A program made the translations under genes and the position numbers. A stretch of DNA of 64,000 nt, from NCBI GenBank assembly GCA_963854835.1, contig OY978530.1, forward strand, positions 30,109,195 through 30,173,194, given 5' to 3'. Under the pieces are notes generated by a model. It worked only from the letters and a program-made list of their open reading frames with translations, did no database searches and was not told the origin of the DNA. Below are positions 22,539-34,980 of this stretch, piece after piece. Numbering within the stretch: the first letter of the stretch is position 1; each line of letters starts with the position of its first letter. Source of the DNA: Megamerina dolium. Lineage: Eukaryota; Arthropoda; Insecta; Diptera; Megamerinidae.

Positions 22539-25500
22539 TTGGGAGTCTCTGATGTAGATGATGTGTTCATTGAGTTTCCGTGTGAGGAAGCAAAAAATGG
22601 AAAACTCATTTTACTTGTAGACTCTGGGGCAGATACCAGTTTAATAAAATCATCAGTAATTAATGAATCTGTTAGCAAGAAGCGACATTTAAGAAAAAAT
22701 CTTAGTGGTGCATTCGGAGGATTTGTCCAACATGACAGGACCAAAGATTTGATTTTAGAACTACACTTAATCTCTGAAGAGAGAGGGATACCTGCTGATG
22801 GTATCCTAGGTAGAGACAATTTATGGAACCGATCGGTTATAAATACTATGAAAAAGAAGCTGATTTTCTTCGGCGAACGAAAACAGCATTTGATGACTTT
22901 ACCTCTCAAACTGTTGTACGAGGGTAATAGAATACTACACACCAGTGAGGTTGTAGTACCTGGGAGAACTATGAAGGTAATCCCTATTAAAGTAAATACG
23001 AATTTTGAAACAATTATAGTAGAGAAACAGGAAGTGCAGTGTGATGGACAACACAGTTTATGTCCCAATTCTCAATACGAATATAGATTCATATATTGTA
23101 AATAATAAGCTTAAAATGAATATAATTAAATTTAATCATTCAGCACACGAAGAATACGACATAGCTCATAAAATAAATAACATCAAGGAAACTAATAGCC
23201 AAAAAAGGGTTACCAAAATATTAGAAAAAATTAAACTAGACGAAAACTTAAACATTGAGAAAAAGAGTTCCATAGATGGAATACTTAAGTCATTCCACGA
23301 TTTATTTTTCTTGGAAGGTGAGAAACTGTTTCACACCACAGATATAAAACACACAATACCAATAAAAGCAGACCAGGCGCCAATTAACCAAAGACAGTAC
23401 AGGCTACCAGAAGCGCATAAGGAAGAAATCAATAAGCAAGTAAACAAATTGTTGGTAGACGACATAGTTATTCCCAGCTCATAGCCTTGGAATTCTCCCA
23501 TAATTTTGGTGCCAAAGAAAGCGGGAGAAGATGGTAAAAGAAAATGGAGGCTAGTAGTAGATTTCAGGAAATTAAATGACGCCACTATTAAACAAGTTTT
23601 TCCCATTCCACGCATCGATGAAATATTAGACCAGTTAGGTCATTGTAGATATTTCACTACACTTGATTTGGCCAGCGGGTATCATCAAGTGTTATTGAAA
23701 GAATAAGACAGAGAAAAAACAGCTTTTAGTATAAGTGTTGGGCACTATGAATTTAATAGAATGCCTTTCGGCTTAACAGGAGCCCCTGCGACCTTCCAAA
23801 GACTAATGAACCATGTACTAACAGGACTTCAAGGTATAGATTGTTTTGTCTACTTGGATGACATCGTCGTCTATGGTCGAAACTTGGCACAACATGAGTC
23901 GCGTTTACGAAGAGTATTTGGACTTTTACGTAAACATAACTTGAAGTTAAATACAGAAAAGTGCCAGTTTCTACGAAAAGAGATAATTTACCTAGGCCAT
24001 AAATGCTCTGAGGAAGGAGCGTTACCAGACCCTGGTAAGGTGGAATGTGTTAAAAATATTCCTGTGCCAAAAAATAAGAAAGATGTTCAGGCATTTCTAG
24101 GTTTAGTAAATTATTACCGAAAATTTGTTGAGAATGTGGCTAGTATGGCACCGCCAATCAACAAACTACTCAGAAAAGACGCGAAATTTGAATGGACAGA
24201 AAAATGTCAGAAAGCTTTTGAAGATTTGAAGCAAGCAATTTGCTCTCCACCAATTTTAGCCTACCCAGATTTTTCTAAACCTTTTGTGTTAACAACAGAT
24301 GCCAGCAACGAGGCTGTAGGTGCAATTCTATCGCAAGGTGAAATTGGAAAAGATAGACCAATAGCCTTTGCGAGCAGGGCGCTCAGGGATACCGAGAAAA
24401 GGTATTCTACCATCCAAAGGGAATTCCTGGCTTCGTGTGGGCTGTAAAGAATTATCGAGCTTATCTACTCGGTAGACCGTTCAAGATCTACACGCAGAGT
24501 TCCACAACCGAATCAGGAGTCAACAATGGTTGTGACTCGTTCTATGGCGAGGAATAAAGTCGACGAAACTGAAAGCCAAGAAGAGCCTGAAGAAAGCTCT
24601 GATGACGAATTAGAACTATATGAAAATGCAGAAAATCAGGAGGACAAGAATACGGAACTTCTCACTGATGAGAAGGATATATCGACAATACTTTGCAACT
24701 TCCATGCTTCACCTTTAGGAGAGCATCAGGGTGCTTTGAAAACTTATTTCAGGATTAGAAGACAGTACAGGTGGAAAGGTATGCGAAGCCAGATTAAATA
24801 ATATGTTAAAAATTGTAAAAAATGTCAAACTAACAAAAGCACGAGACTCACGAGAATGTCAATGATATTAACCGATACACTATCTAAGCCATTTGAAAAG
24901 GTTTATATGGATATGGTGGGAATTCTCCCAGAAACCACATCGGGAAATAGGTACGTTCTTACTTTTCAAGATGATTTTTCAATTTTTTTATTTGTGTAGC
25001 TATACCAGATGCTGAAGCTAGCACGGTAGCAAAAGCGTTTTACAACGAAGTTATTGCTCGATATAACATACCAAAAATTTTAATGACTGATAATGGTACA
25101 AATTTCACTTTGAAACTGTTTTCTGATACATGCAAGATGCTGGGTGTTAAAAAACTACATATAACACCGTACCATCCACAAGCAAATGGTTCTTTAGAAA
25201 GGAGCCACAGACCTTTAGCAGAATATCTTAGGGGTTTTGTTAAAGAAGATGGGTCAAATTGGGACCAATGGTTAGCATCAGCGATGCACGTACACAATAA
25301 CACCATACATACTTCGATGAAACGTACACCATTCAGTGTCCTATACGGTTTCAATATCGATATGCCGACAAACCTAAAAACAAAAAGATCACCTGTGTAC
25401 AATACAGATGATCAAAATAAAGTATCAAAATACCAACTACAAAGGTCACATGAGTTAGCACGGGAAAATCAAGAAAAAGCAAAGAAATCAGCTAAAATTC

Positions 25501-25704
25501 AATACCACAAAGGAATCCACTCTATAAATTTTAAAATAGGTGATAAAGTATTACTGAAACCAGACTAGAAAAAATAAATTTAGTCCCATCTGGACTGGAC
25601 CATACGAAGTGATACATGTGGACAGTCCAGTAACGACGACTATTAAAATCGGACAAAATGGTAAAAAGTACCATAACAACTTACTAAAACATTTTTATCA
25701 ATAA
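22539..25704 (+). pseudogene. Gypsy Pol (protease, RT, RNase H, integrase), broken
   Basis: Protease active site DSGAD starts at 22620. A frameshift lies at about 23050-23105. The RT runs from about 23340, with stops at 23482 and 23704, MPFGLTGAP at 23761 and YLDD at about 23850. RNase H begins TTDASNEAVGAILSQ (24295) and is cut by a frameshift and deletion after KIYT (about 24490). Integrase: HHCC finger (FHASPLGEH ... CKKC) with a TAA at 24799, catalytic Asp in YMDMVG, Asp in MTDNGTNF and Glu in NGSLERSH. A one-base loss near 24980 breaks the integrase frame here but not in the second copy at 31.9 kb. The C-terminal WTGPYEV block ends at 25704, with a stop at 25566 in between. Confidence 0.9.
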
Positions 25705-28364
25705 GTAGTAGTAGTTTAACGACGTAATAGTATTTGTGGAGGAAAAAAAAAAGAGAAAAAAAAAAAGAAAAATTCAGTTAGGATATAAAATACAATAGTG
25801 TAAAGTAAGAACTATTAGTTAAGCTTCACACAATAATTTAATAAAACCCTTCCACCCAAACTTAGATTAATATTAAATTCGATGATCCAAACCTCTACAA
25901 ATAACACCCTACAATAACATAATACCTAGTATAATTAAAGCATGAGAACGAAATGTACAAAACAAAGATACAAGAGAATTAAATTTTCAGACCAAGCATG
26001 ATACATAATACTACAAAAATGCAAAAAAAAAAAAAAACAAACAAAATTCCGTACAAAAAAAAAAAATTAATTAATAGCACGTTGACCATATTAAGCAAAA
26101 TGCATAACAATGCATTAACTTGTACAACAACGTAAGAACGACACTCAAAATAATATCGCATATAGATATACAAGAATCAAATTTGCACAACTATGAATAA
26201 TGCAAGAAAAAATAATAATACATCATGAATCAAATGTCGTTTTATAATATGCTGACCATAGATGTAGGGAAATAAATTTAATCGACTGACAATTATGGGA
26301 ATAGTATTAGAATTACATTTATTTATTCTTTTTTTCTTTCTCCTTTACTTCCCTTTAATACATCATTTATGACAACAATAAAATAAAATATGAATATATA
26401 CAAAAAATACATTAAAATACTAAAATTTTATCCATTATTATCGTACAAGAATACAGGGTCCCTCAAGAAATATAGGTACACTAAAGTGATAGCTGGAGTC
26501 GAAATTGGAAAGTACTAAACTGTGGATAAAGTGCAACATCAGCGCTGGAACACAAAAAAAAAAAAATATATGTATATATATATATATACAATTTTTCGAA
26601 GGGATTAAGACAGAATAGAAAGATACAATAAAGGTCATAAAAAAGAAGAACTAAAATATTTAGATATGAAACACAAGAAGTTATGGAATTAACGTAAAAA
26701 TTTAGAATATTTTACAAATTAGATAGAAGTAGGCGCAGTGTTCATGCGTATAAAGACATCAGTTGCAATTCATCGCGTTGAATTGTAATTCGGTGTGTGG
26801 GATACTCATGTGCACTGGGAGAGGCTAAGTATAGAGGATGCATCCAAAAATAGTACAATATTTTAAGAAAATGACAACTAGAGGGTTAGAAATATACAGT
26901 AAATACAGTATAGTAAGAACACGTTAGGATTTATATGACGAAATATGATAAATAAGCAATAGGTTAGCTAGGTTGAATACAAAACAAAACAAAAACAAAA
27001 AAATATCACAAAAAAAAAAAAAAAACAAATATATATATCCGTAAAAGTAAGATGAAATATATGCAACAAAACACGTTCCGTTTTCAACGGATAATATTGA
27101 AAATCGTACCAGCTACAAGTAAGCAACTATGAAGATAAAATGCAATGTGGTCCCTATATTTTTGTCCAAACAACAATGCATTTTTAATACCTTTTAAAAA
27201 ATTAAGTATAGATTATAAATGAATATTGCAAAAAAAAAAATAAAGAAGTTAATTAATTAAGAATATATGTATATCTTATAAGAAAAACTAACTAAATGGG
27301 TGTTATAGTAGATATAGTAGTTATAATATATATTAGATGCAAGTGATCTATTATTGAAAAAGAATCTGGTAATTCCCTTACAAACACAAGAGAGCAGCAG
27401 TATGTCCACGAGAATCCAAAATCAAATCATACTGTGAAATTGCGAGAGATGCAAACGCAGCAACATTAACAGCTTTAACAACAGTAACAACCAAGAGAAG
27501 GATGACACAAAACTATCCATGAGGCAGTAAGGGACAAATAAATCCATAGCAGGAAACAAAGCAGGCCCAGTACAGCGAGTACCCATAAAAAACTTACAAA
27601 ACAATAAAATTTACAACAAATAACTTTGGCGTACCCAGACAGCGTGACAATAATAGCTATGAGATATCAACAATAGCTAATAGCTAATATTGAGACATCA
27701 ACAATAACAACTATGCAACCAAAACCGAATGAAATATTTCAGCTACTAGAACCAAAATTACATATTCATTATTGCTCCAATTATTGAACACTTACACCAG
27801 GAGTACAGAGTTTCACATCGACAATATTACTTAGCAGTGCGGTACACATAAAACCCACTTTGCAAGGTATTGTTCATACCATTCCTATACAAAAAAAAAA
27901 TCTGTCGAATCAAACCATTGGACGCATTAGACACCAACATCAACCCACAAGCACACCAAACCAACTTTCCACAATAATAATCCAGCTAACGATTCCATGA
28001 CAAAACATCCAGAAGATCAACTAAATGTAAATAATCTCGCTCTAATTGCCGAAACAAAAATCGAACCTTGATAAAGGTGAAGTTACTGTTTGCATCACTA
28101 GAATTCAACAACAAAATCTGCAACAAAACCGTTAAAAAAAAAGCTAAGTACAGCAGACAACAACTAGCAGGAAACTTATCGTCATCATCGGCACCATAAT
28201 CACCGAATTACCAGTAACCATATATGTACATAATACTTCGTATTTTATTCCTAATAGTATCATACATTTTTAATTGTGCTAAATTTTACAAAATAAGCAT
28301 AATTTTAACTTCTTCCTTATAAGAAAAAATTATTATTATTTCTTCATGATAATTTTTTCTTCCT
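25705..28364 (+). other. Long non-coding 3' region of gypsy element
   Basis: 2.66 kb, A-rich (many A8-A14 runs), with no frame that could be an envelope or other protein, on either strand. About 1.2 kb of it (roughly 25878-27091) is missing in the second copy. Such a long tail between pol and PPT is unusual and may be a decayed third ORF or acquired sequence. Confidence 0.7.
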
Positions 28365-28379
28365 GAGAGAAGGGAGGGA
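28365..28379 (+). other. Polypurine tract
   Basis: GAGAGAAGGGAGGGA directly before the 3' LTR; plus-strand primer site. Confidence 0.9.
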
Positions 28380-29134
28380 TGTTGCGAGCCAAAATATGAA
28401 ATATGCACATATGCATATTTTGCCTCGCGACATATTTCCCGAAATTGGGAACTACATATTTGTCAATACACATACCAACATTGCTCGAAGTTGTGATATA
28501 CACAATCCATACTAATATTACTCATAATTGTGGAATGTCAGAACATTGCGCCAACTGAGTTGCAGCTGGGTGTGAAAATGCTGGCAAAGCACTTTCCCAC
28601 ACAATTCGTAGTTCTGCACTTACGTAAGCATACCTGTGTAAGCATGCATGACAACTAAAATCACGCGGTCTGCTTATATGTGAGAATATCAAAAAGTTGC
28701 TTTATCATGAAGAATATCGTGTGCATAAACACATATAGTACATACATACACACAAGCGGTGTGAATATATTATGGTATGTTATATGTTGGTATGTGGGTA
28801 GATTGATATGTGGCTAGTGTTAGAAAAATGGATATAAGCTGCCAGCTTACTGAAGGCAGTGGTTGTTTAGTTGTGAGTCTTACATCGAAGTGTTAGCATT
28901 AAGAAAAAGTGTAATTACTGCGATCCTTACGAGGCCCTCCAGTATTAGTGTAAAAGTGAAAAATATAAAATACCAACAATAAAGTAGAAACCGCAAGTAT
29001 CCTTAATAAAATATAATTGTTTTATTTCAGTCAACGAGTGTGTTAGACTCGAGGGATATTTAAGAGCTTAGGTCTAGGTGTTAATCTTGTGAGCTAGGTA
29101 CTTAGTAAGTGTTGTGGAAAAATAGTACACAACA
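28380..29134 (+). repeat. 3' LTR
   Basis: 755 bp, same ends as the 5' LTR. It lacks the 59-bp duplication and has a short deletion near 28715 (the CATGGAGAGTGCATCG segment is gone). Followed by the CGAC target repeat and RTE sequence. Confidence 0.93.
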
Positions 29135-30760
29135 CGACCATATTCTCTTATGAGCTGGTGCATGCAGGCGAGCAGCTCATCGCCTCCGGTCTTTAACAAC
29201 TCGGCACGCAGGCCATCAGCATCTGCAGCTTTGTTGTTCTTCAGCCTTAAAATTGCCGTTTCAACCTCGTCATAGTCGGGTGGTGGAACATCAACACCAT
29301 CATCTGTAATTGGGGTTATCGGGCAATCTTCTCCACTGGCGCAATTGTTCGTAGCATCGCCATTCAGTAACGTGGAGAAGTGTTCCCTCCATAGGCTCAG
29401 TACACTCTGGACATCTGTAACCAGATTCCCATTTCCATCACGACAAGAAGAGGCTCCGGGATTTAAACCGCCACTCAGGCGCTTGATCTTTTTGAAGAAT
29501 TATCGAGTCTGCTTCCCGTCGCTATACATCTCTATCTCCTCACACTCGCATCTTTCTTGTTCTTTTTTCTTGCGCCTGAAAAGACCTCTCTCTACACTCC
29601 TTTTCTCTCTGTACCGCTCCTTAACAGCTCTCATTGCGCCTGCACGCAGGGTTTTTCTGTACGCGGCGTCGTTTTCTGCGGTATCGTCGCGACACTGCTG
29701 AGTAGTCGGTAATAACCGATTACCTCCTCGGCAGCAGTAGTCATGGGGTGGGGTATGTGTGTCCACCGTGCGAATGTATCCTCAAGTGGGAGAGTGTTCT
29801 GCATAAGCAGATCCGATAATAGAGTGGAAAATGCATCTGCTGTCTCTGGTTATCACAGTTTACTGACGTCGAGCTTTCTCTGTGTGGGACTTCTCTTATT
29901 ATTTGCAACACATAAACATGTTCGCATCTTAGCTGCGACAAGGTCGATGTTGGCACCATGGATCGATTTCACGTCCATCACACTGGAAGCATGCCTTCCG
30001 TCAATCACCACATGATCAATTTGGTTTCTTGTACGTTGATCTGGAGACAGCCATGTCGCTTTGTGGATGTCGAGATGTTGGAATCTGGTACCACTAATTA
30101 CCATGTTTCGTGCTGCGGCGAAGTCGATCAGCCTCATTCCATTATTGGAGGTGTTCTGGTGGAGGCTGAATTTTCCGACAGTTGGACCAAAGGTACCTTT
30201 CTTGCCCACCCTGGCATTGAAGCATTTTGATATCGTGGCGGGGGCAGCAGTCGTAATCTTCTTCAAGGCGCTGAAGAAGCTCTCCTTGGTCATATTGTCC
30301 TTCTCATCCGTCGGAGCGTGGGCGCATATAATACTGATGTTAAAGAATTTTGCCATGATGCGGATTGTGGCCAGCCGTTCATTCAGAGGTGTGAAATGCG
30401 AGACAAGGTGTCGTAGAGTCTTGCTGACCAAAAATCCACATCCTAATTCGTGCCTTTCAGCATGGCAACTGTAGTATATATTACAGGACGCTCTTTTGGA
30501 GCAGCCCTGTCCTGTCCATCGCATTTCCTGAAGAGCGGTGATGAAAGCTCTGTATTTTTCGAGGACATCAACCAGCTGGATAGAGGCATTCCAGACATTC
30601 CAGGTGCATATCCGTAAATTGTGACCTTTTCTCGTTTGCGGGGGTCATGAACAAAGGGGGTAGTCCTTATCCGAGGCATTGTTGTTTTCTTCACGGCGAA
30701 ATTTTGTATATGGCGGGTCACAAACCCAACGCACAACCCCTAACCGAGAAGATTTTCGCC
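29135..30760 (-). pseudogene. RTE copy 2, 5' part with endonuclease
   Basis: This is the continuation of 18553-19817 beyond the gypsy insertion. Minus strand from 30736: an N-terminal leader peptide (TTMPRIRTTPFVHDPRKR), then the endonuclease (30524-29853: NISIICAHAPTDEKDN, GTFGPTVGKFSLH, RNQIDHVVIDGRH), then the linker. The GDFN core is partly deleted (TISKCFNARVG). It extends further 5' than copy 1, ending at a junction with gypsy-2 protease sequence near 30765. Confidence 0.85.
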
Positions 30761-30778
30761 ATTGTAGACAGACATTGT

Positions 30779-31296
30779 TTTCATTGTAGACAGCAAATAT
30801 TTTAATTATGAATTTCCTATTGGTTTAGATAGTATAAAGGAATTCAAATTAAACCAAGATGAAAATTAAAAAATCGCACAAAAAAAAAAAAACATTTTAA
30901 AATAATAAAGATATCAATATATCTGAAATTTGAATTAACATGTAAGAAATCGAGAGCAATGTGGAAAATAATATTAGACAAATCACCTTTAATGAATATT
31001 TTAATATGGATGAGTTTGAAATGTCAGTAAATAATTCGAATTTCGACATATCGACAAATTAACAAATATAAATCAGTCTTCGCTAAAAACAAATACTATA
31101 TCGGCACTGTGAAAGATTACGAAATACATATTGATTTGGTGATAGAAAAATGTTATTACAATCATCCATAAGATTCACAATCTAATATGAAAAGAAATAA
31201 AAGAACAGATAGCAAAGCTTTTAGAGAAAAATTTGATCGAAGAATCGTATAGCCTAGCATATAAAATAGAAGAAAATAAAAAATCCAGATTATGCA
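30779..31296 (+). pseudogene. Gypsy-2 protease end and RT start (copy A)
   Basis: Decayed pol of a second gypsy family. VDSKYFNYEFPIGLDSI-like protease C-terminus at 30783, then YKSVFAKNKYYIGTVKDYE (31085) and a KEENKKSR-like RT N-terminal block. It has several stops. It breaks off at an RTE tail at 31297. Homologous copies: 36585-37226 and 44117-44760. Confidence 0.7.
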
Positions 31297-31299
31297 AAG

Positions 31300-31729
31300 A
31301 CTTACTTACTTACTTACTTATGTGGCCATAACAACCGAATATCGATTTAGGCCGAACATAATATGCTTCGGCAGCCATCTCTGTTCATCGCTATCTGGCG
31401 CCAGTTAGAAATTCCAAACGCCATCAGGTTCTCCAGTACTTGGTCTTACCACCGGAGGTTAGGTCTTCCTCTTCTGCGTCGTCCTCCAACGGGTTCCGAA
31501 TATAATACCTCCTTAGCTGGAGCGTGTTCTTCCATTCGCTCGACATGACCTAGCCCGCGAAGCCGCTGGATTTTGATGCGCTTTACTATGTCAATATCGG
31601 CATACAGCTCATACAGCTCATGGTTGTACCTTATTCGGTACTCGCCACCAACGCAAATAGGTCCAAAGATCTTGCGTAGGACTTTTCTCTCGAAAACTCC
31701 AAGCATTCGCTCATCCGAGGTGGAAATTG
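31300..31729 (-). pseudogene. RTE copy 3, 3' end only, with TTAC tail
   Basis: C-terminal domain only (LGVFERKVLRKIFGPICVGG to RGRPNLRW). The 3' tail is (TTAC)n on the plus strand (31300-31320), i.e. GTAA repeats after the LINE end, unlike the TTTG tail of copy 1. The 5' side stops at an inverted-repeat junction (31705-31746). Confidence 0.88.
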
Positions 31730-31746
31730 ACCTCGGATGAGCGAAT
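31705..31746. repeat. Perfect 17-bp hairpin at a rearrangement breakpoint
   Basis: Left arm ATTCGCTCATCCGAGGT (31705-31721), 8-base loop GGAAATTG, right arm 31730-31746 exactly inverted. The left arm and loop belong to the RTE; the next base after the right arm begins gypsy integrase sequence identical to 24727 onward. The right arm is therefore extra templated sequence. Confidence 0.97.
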
Positions 31747-32725
31747 CAGGGTGCTTTGAAAACTTATTTCAGGATTAGAAGACAGTACAGGTGGAAAGGT
31801 ATGCGAAGCCAGATTAAATAATATGTTAAAAATTGTAAAAAATGTCAAACTAACAAAAGCACGAGACTCACGAAAATGTCAATGATATTAACCGATACAC
31901 TATCTAAGCCATTTGAAAAGGTTTATATGGATATGGTGGGAATTCTCCCAGAAACCACATCGGGAAATAGGTACGTTCTTACTTTTCAAGATGATTTTTC
32001 CAATTTTTTTATTTGTGTAGCTATACCAGATGCTGAAGCTAGCACGGTAGCAAAAGCGTTTTACAACGAAGTTATTGCTCGATATAACATACCAAAAATT
32101 TTAATGACTGATAATGGTACAAATTTCACTTTGAAACTGTTTTCTGATACATGCAAGATGCTGGGTGTTAAAAAACTACATATAACACCGTACCATCCAC
32201 AAGCAAATGGTTCTTTAGAAAGGAGCCACAGACCTTTAGCAGAATATCTTAGGGGTTTTGTTAAAGAAGATGGGTCAAATTGGGACCAATGGTTAGCATC
32301 AGCGATGCACGTACACAATAACACCATACATACTTCGATGAAACGTACACCATTCAGTGTCCTATACGGTTTCAATATCGATATGCCGACAAACCTAAAA
32401 ACAAAAAGATCACCTGTGTACAATACAGATGATCAAAATAAAGTATCAAAATACCAACTACAAAGGTCACATGAGTTAGCACGGGAAAATCAAGAAAAAG
32501 CAAAGAAATCAGCTAAAATTCAATACCACAAAGGAATCCACTCTATAAATTTTAAAATAGGTGATAAAGTATTACTGAAACCAGACTAGAAAAAATAAAT
32601 TTAGTCCCATCTGGACTGGACCATACGAAGTGATACATGTGGACAGTCCAGTAACGACGACTATTAAAATCGGACAAAATGGTAAAAAGTACCATAACAA
32701 CTTACTAAAACATTTTTATCAATAA
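31747..32725 (+). pseudogene. Gypsy integrase, second copy
   Basis: Frame 31876-32589 is open for 237 residues and includes all three catalytic residues (YMDMVG, MTDNGTNF, NGSLERSH), because this copy keeps the base missing at about 24980. The stop after KVLLKPD (32587-32589) and the TAA at 31819 in the zinc-finger part are shared with the first copy, so they predate the duplication. The remainder (WTGPYEV block) ends at 32725. Confidence 0.9.
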
Positions 32726-34202
32726 GTAGTAGTAGTTTAACGACGTAATAGTATTTGTGGAGGAAAAAAAAAAGAGAAAAAAAAAAAGAAAAATTCAGTT
32801 AGGATATAAAATACAATAGTGTAAAGTAAGAACTATTAGTTAAGCTTCACACAATAATTTAATAAAACCCTTCCACCCAAACTTAGATTAATATTTAATT
32901 AATATTATAATATTGAAAATCGTACCAGCTACAAGTAAGCAACTATGAAGATAAAATGCAATGTGGTCCCTATATTTTTGTCCAAACAACAATGCATTTT
33001 TAATACCTTTTAAAAAATTAAGTATAGATTATAAATGAATATTGCAAAAAAAAAAATAAAGAAGTTAATTAATTAAGAATATATGTATATCTTATAAGAA
33101 AAACTAACTAAATGGGTGTTATAGTAGATATAGTAGTTATAATATATATAGTAGATGCAAGTGATCTATTATTGAAAAAGAATCTGGTAATTCCCCTACA
33201 AACACAAGAGAGCAGCAGTATGTCCACGAGAATCCAAAATCAAATCATACTGTGAAATTGCGAGAGATGCAAACGCAGCAACATTAACAGCTTTAACAAC
33301 AGTAACAACCAAGAGAAGGATGACACAAAACTATCCATGAGGCAGTAAAGGACAAATAAATCCATAGCAGGAAACAAAGCAGGCCCAGTACAGCGAGTAC
33401 CCATAAAAAACTTACAAAACAATAAAATTTACAACAAATAACTTTGGCATACCCAGACAGCGTGACAATAATAGCTATGAGATATCAACAATAGCTAATA
33501 GCTAATATTGAGACATCAACAATAACAACTATGCAACCAAAACCGAATGAAATATTTCAGCTACTAGAACCAAAATTACATATTCATTATTGCTCCAATT
33601 ATTGAACACTTACACCAGGAGTACAGAGTTTCACATCGACAATATTACTTAGCAGTGCGGTACACATAAAACCCACTTTGCAAGGTATTGTTCATACCAT
33701 TCCTATACAAAAAAAAATCTGTCGAATCAAACCATTGGACGCATTAGACACCAACATCAACCCACAAGCACACCAAACCAACTTTCCACAATAATAATCC
33801 AGATAACGATTCCATGACAAAACATCCAGAAGATCAACTAAATGTAAATAATCTCGCTCTAATTGCCGAAACAAAAATCGAACCTTGATAAACGTGAAGT
33901 TACTGTTTGCATCACTAGAATTCAACAACAAAATCTGCAACAAAACCGTTAAAAAAAAAAAGCTAAGTACAGCAGACAACAACTAGCAGGAAACTTATCG
34001 TCATCATCGGCACCATAATCACCGAATTACCAGTAACCATATATGTACATAATACTTCGTATTTTATTCCTAATAGTATCATACATTTTTAATTGTGCTA
34101 AATTTTACAAAATAAGCATAATTTTAACTTCTTCCTTATAAGAAAAAATTATTATTGATAATAATAATTTGATAATTTTTTCTTCCTGAGAGAAGGGAGG
34201 GA
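32726..34202 (+). other. Gypsy 3' non-coding region and PPT, second copy
   Basis: Shortened version of 25705-28379, A-rich, without coding potential. The polypurine tract GAGAGAAGGGAGGGA ends at 34202. Confidence 0.85.
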
Positions 34203-34980
34203 TGTTGCGAGCTAAAATATGAAATATGCACATATGCATATTTTGCCTCGCGACATATTTCCCGAAATTGGGAACTACATATTTGTCAATACACATACCA
34301 ACATTGCTCGAAGTTGTGATATACACGATCCATACTAATATTACTTATAATTGTGGAATGTCAGAACATTGCACCAACTGAGTTGCAGCTGGGTGTGAAA
34401 ATGCTGACAAAGCACTTTCCCACACAATTCGTAGTTATACATTTACGTAAGCATACCTGTGTTAGCATACATGACAACTAAAATCACGCGCTCTACTCAT
34501 ATGTGAGAATATCAAAAAGTTGCTTTCTCATGTAGAATATAAACACATGGAGAGTGCATCGATCGTGTACATAAACACATATAGTACATACATACACACA
34601 AGTGGTGTGAATATATTATGGTATGTTATATGTTGGTATGTGGGTAGATTGATATGTGGCTAGTGTTAGAAAAATTGATATAAGCTGCCAGCTTACTGAA
34701 GGCAGTGGTTGTTTAGTTGTGAGTCTTACATCGAAGTGTTAGCATTAAGAAAAAGTGTAATTACTGCGATCCTTACGAGGCCCTCCAGTATTAGTGTAAA
34801 AGTGAAAAATATAAAATACCAACAATAAAGTAGAAACCGCAAGTATCCTTAATAAAATATAATTGTTTTATTTCAGTCAACGAGTGTGTTAGACTCGAGG
34901 GATATTTAAGAGCTTAGGTCTAGGTGTTAATCTTGTGAGCTAGGTACTTAGTAAGTGTTGTGGAAAAATAGTACACAACA
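34203..34980 (+). repeat. 3' LTR of second gypsy copy
   Basis: 778 bp. It keeps the segment deleted from the 28380 LTR and so is closer in length to the solo LTR at 11957. Its start reads GCGAGCTAAA, like the 5' LTR at 19818 and unlike the two GCGAGCCAAA LTRs. Confidence 0.93.

Larger units (their letters stand above)
19818..29134 (+). mobile_element. Complete Ty3/gypsy LTR retrotransposon, 9.3 kb
   Basis: 5' LTR 19818-20654, primer-binding site, gag, pol, a 2.7-kb non-coding 3' region, polypurine tract, 3' LTR 28380-29134. Direct repeat CGAC flanks it (19814-19817 and 29135-29138). The host is RTE copy 2, on the minus strand. RT and PBS are like the 17.6/297 group, but a three-knuckle Gag is not usual for that group, so I leave the family open. 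Pol and Gag are broken, hence a non-autonomous relic. Confidence 0.93.
31747..34980 (+). mobile_element. Second copy of gypsy 3' half (integrase to 3' LTR)
   Basis: It is collinear with 24727-29134 except for a deletion of about 1.2 kb in the non-coding tail (junction near 32897). It begins inside the integrase HHCC finger with no 5' half. It ends with an LTR and then RTE sequence starting CGACCATATTC, exactly as after 29134. Confidence 0.95.

Noticed and set aside
25040..25402. 120-codon minus-strand frame, repeated at 32061-32423
   Set aside because: Antisense of the gypsy integrase; the plus strand has the catalytic motifs.
25705..28364. Envelope gene expected for a 17.6-like element
   Set aside because: No signal peptide, furin-like site or transmembrane segment in any frame of useful length.
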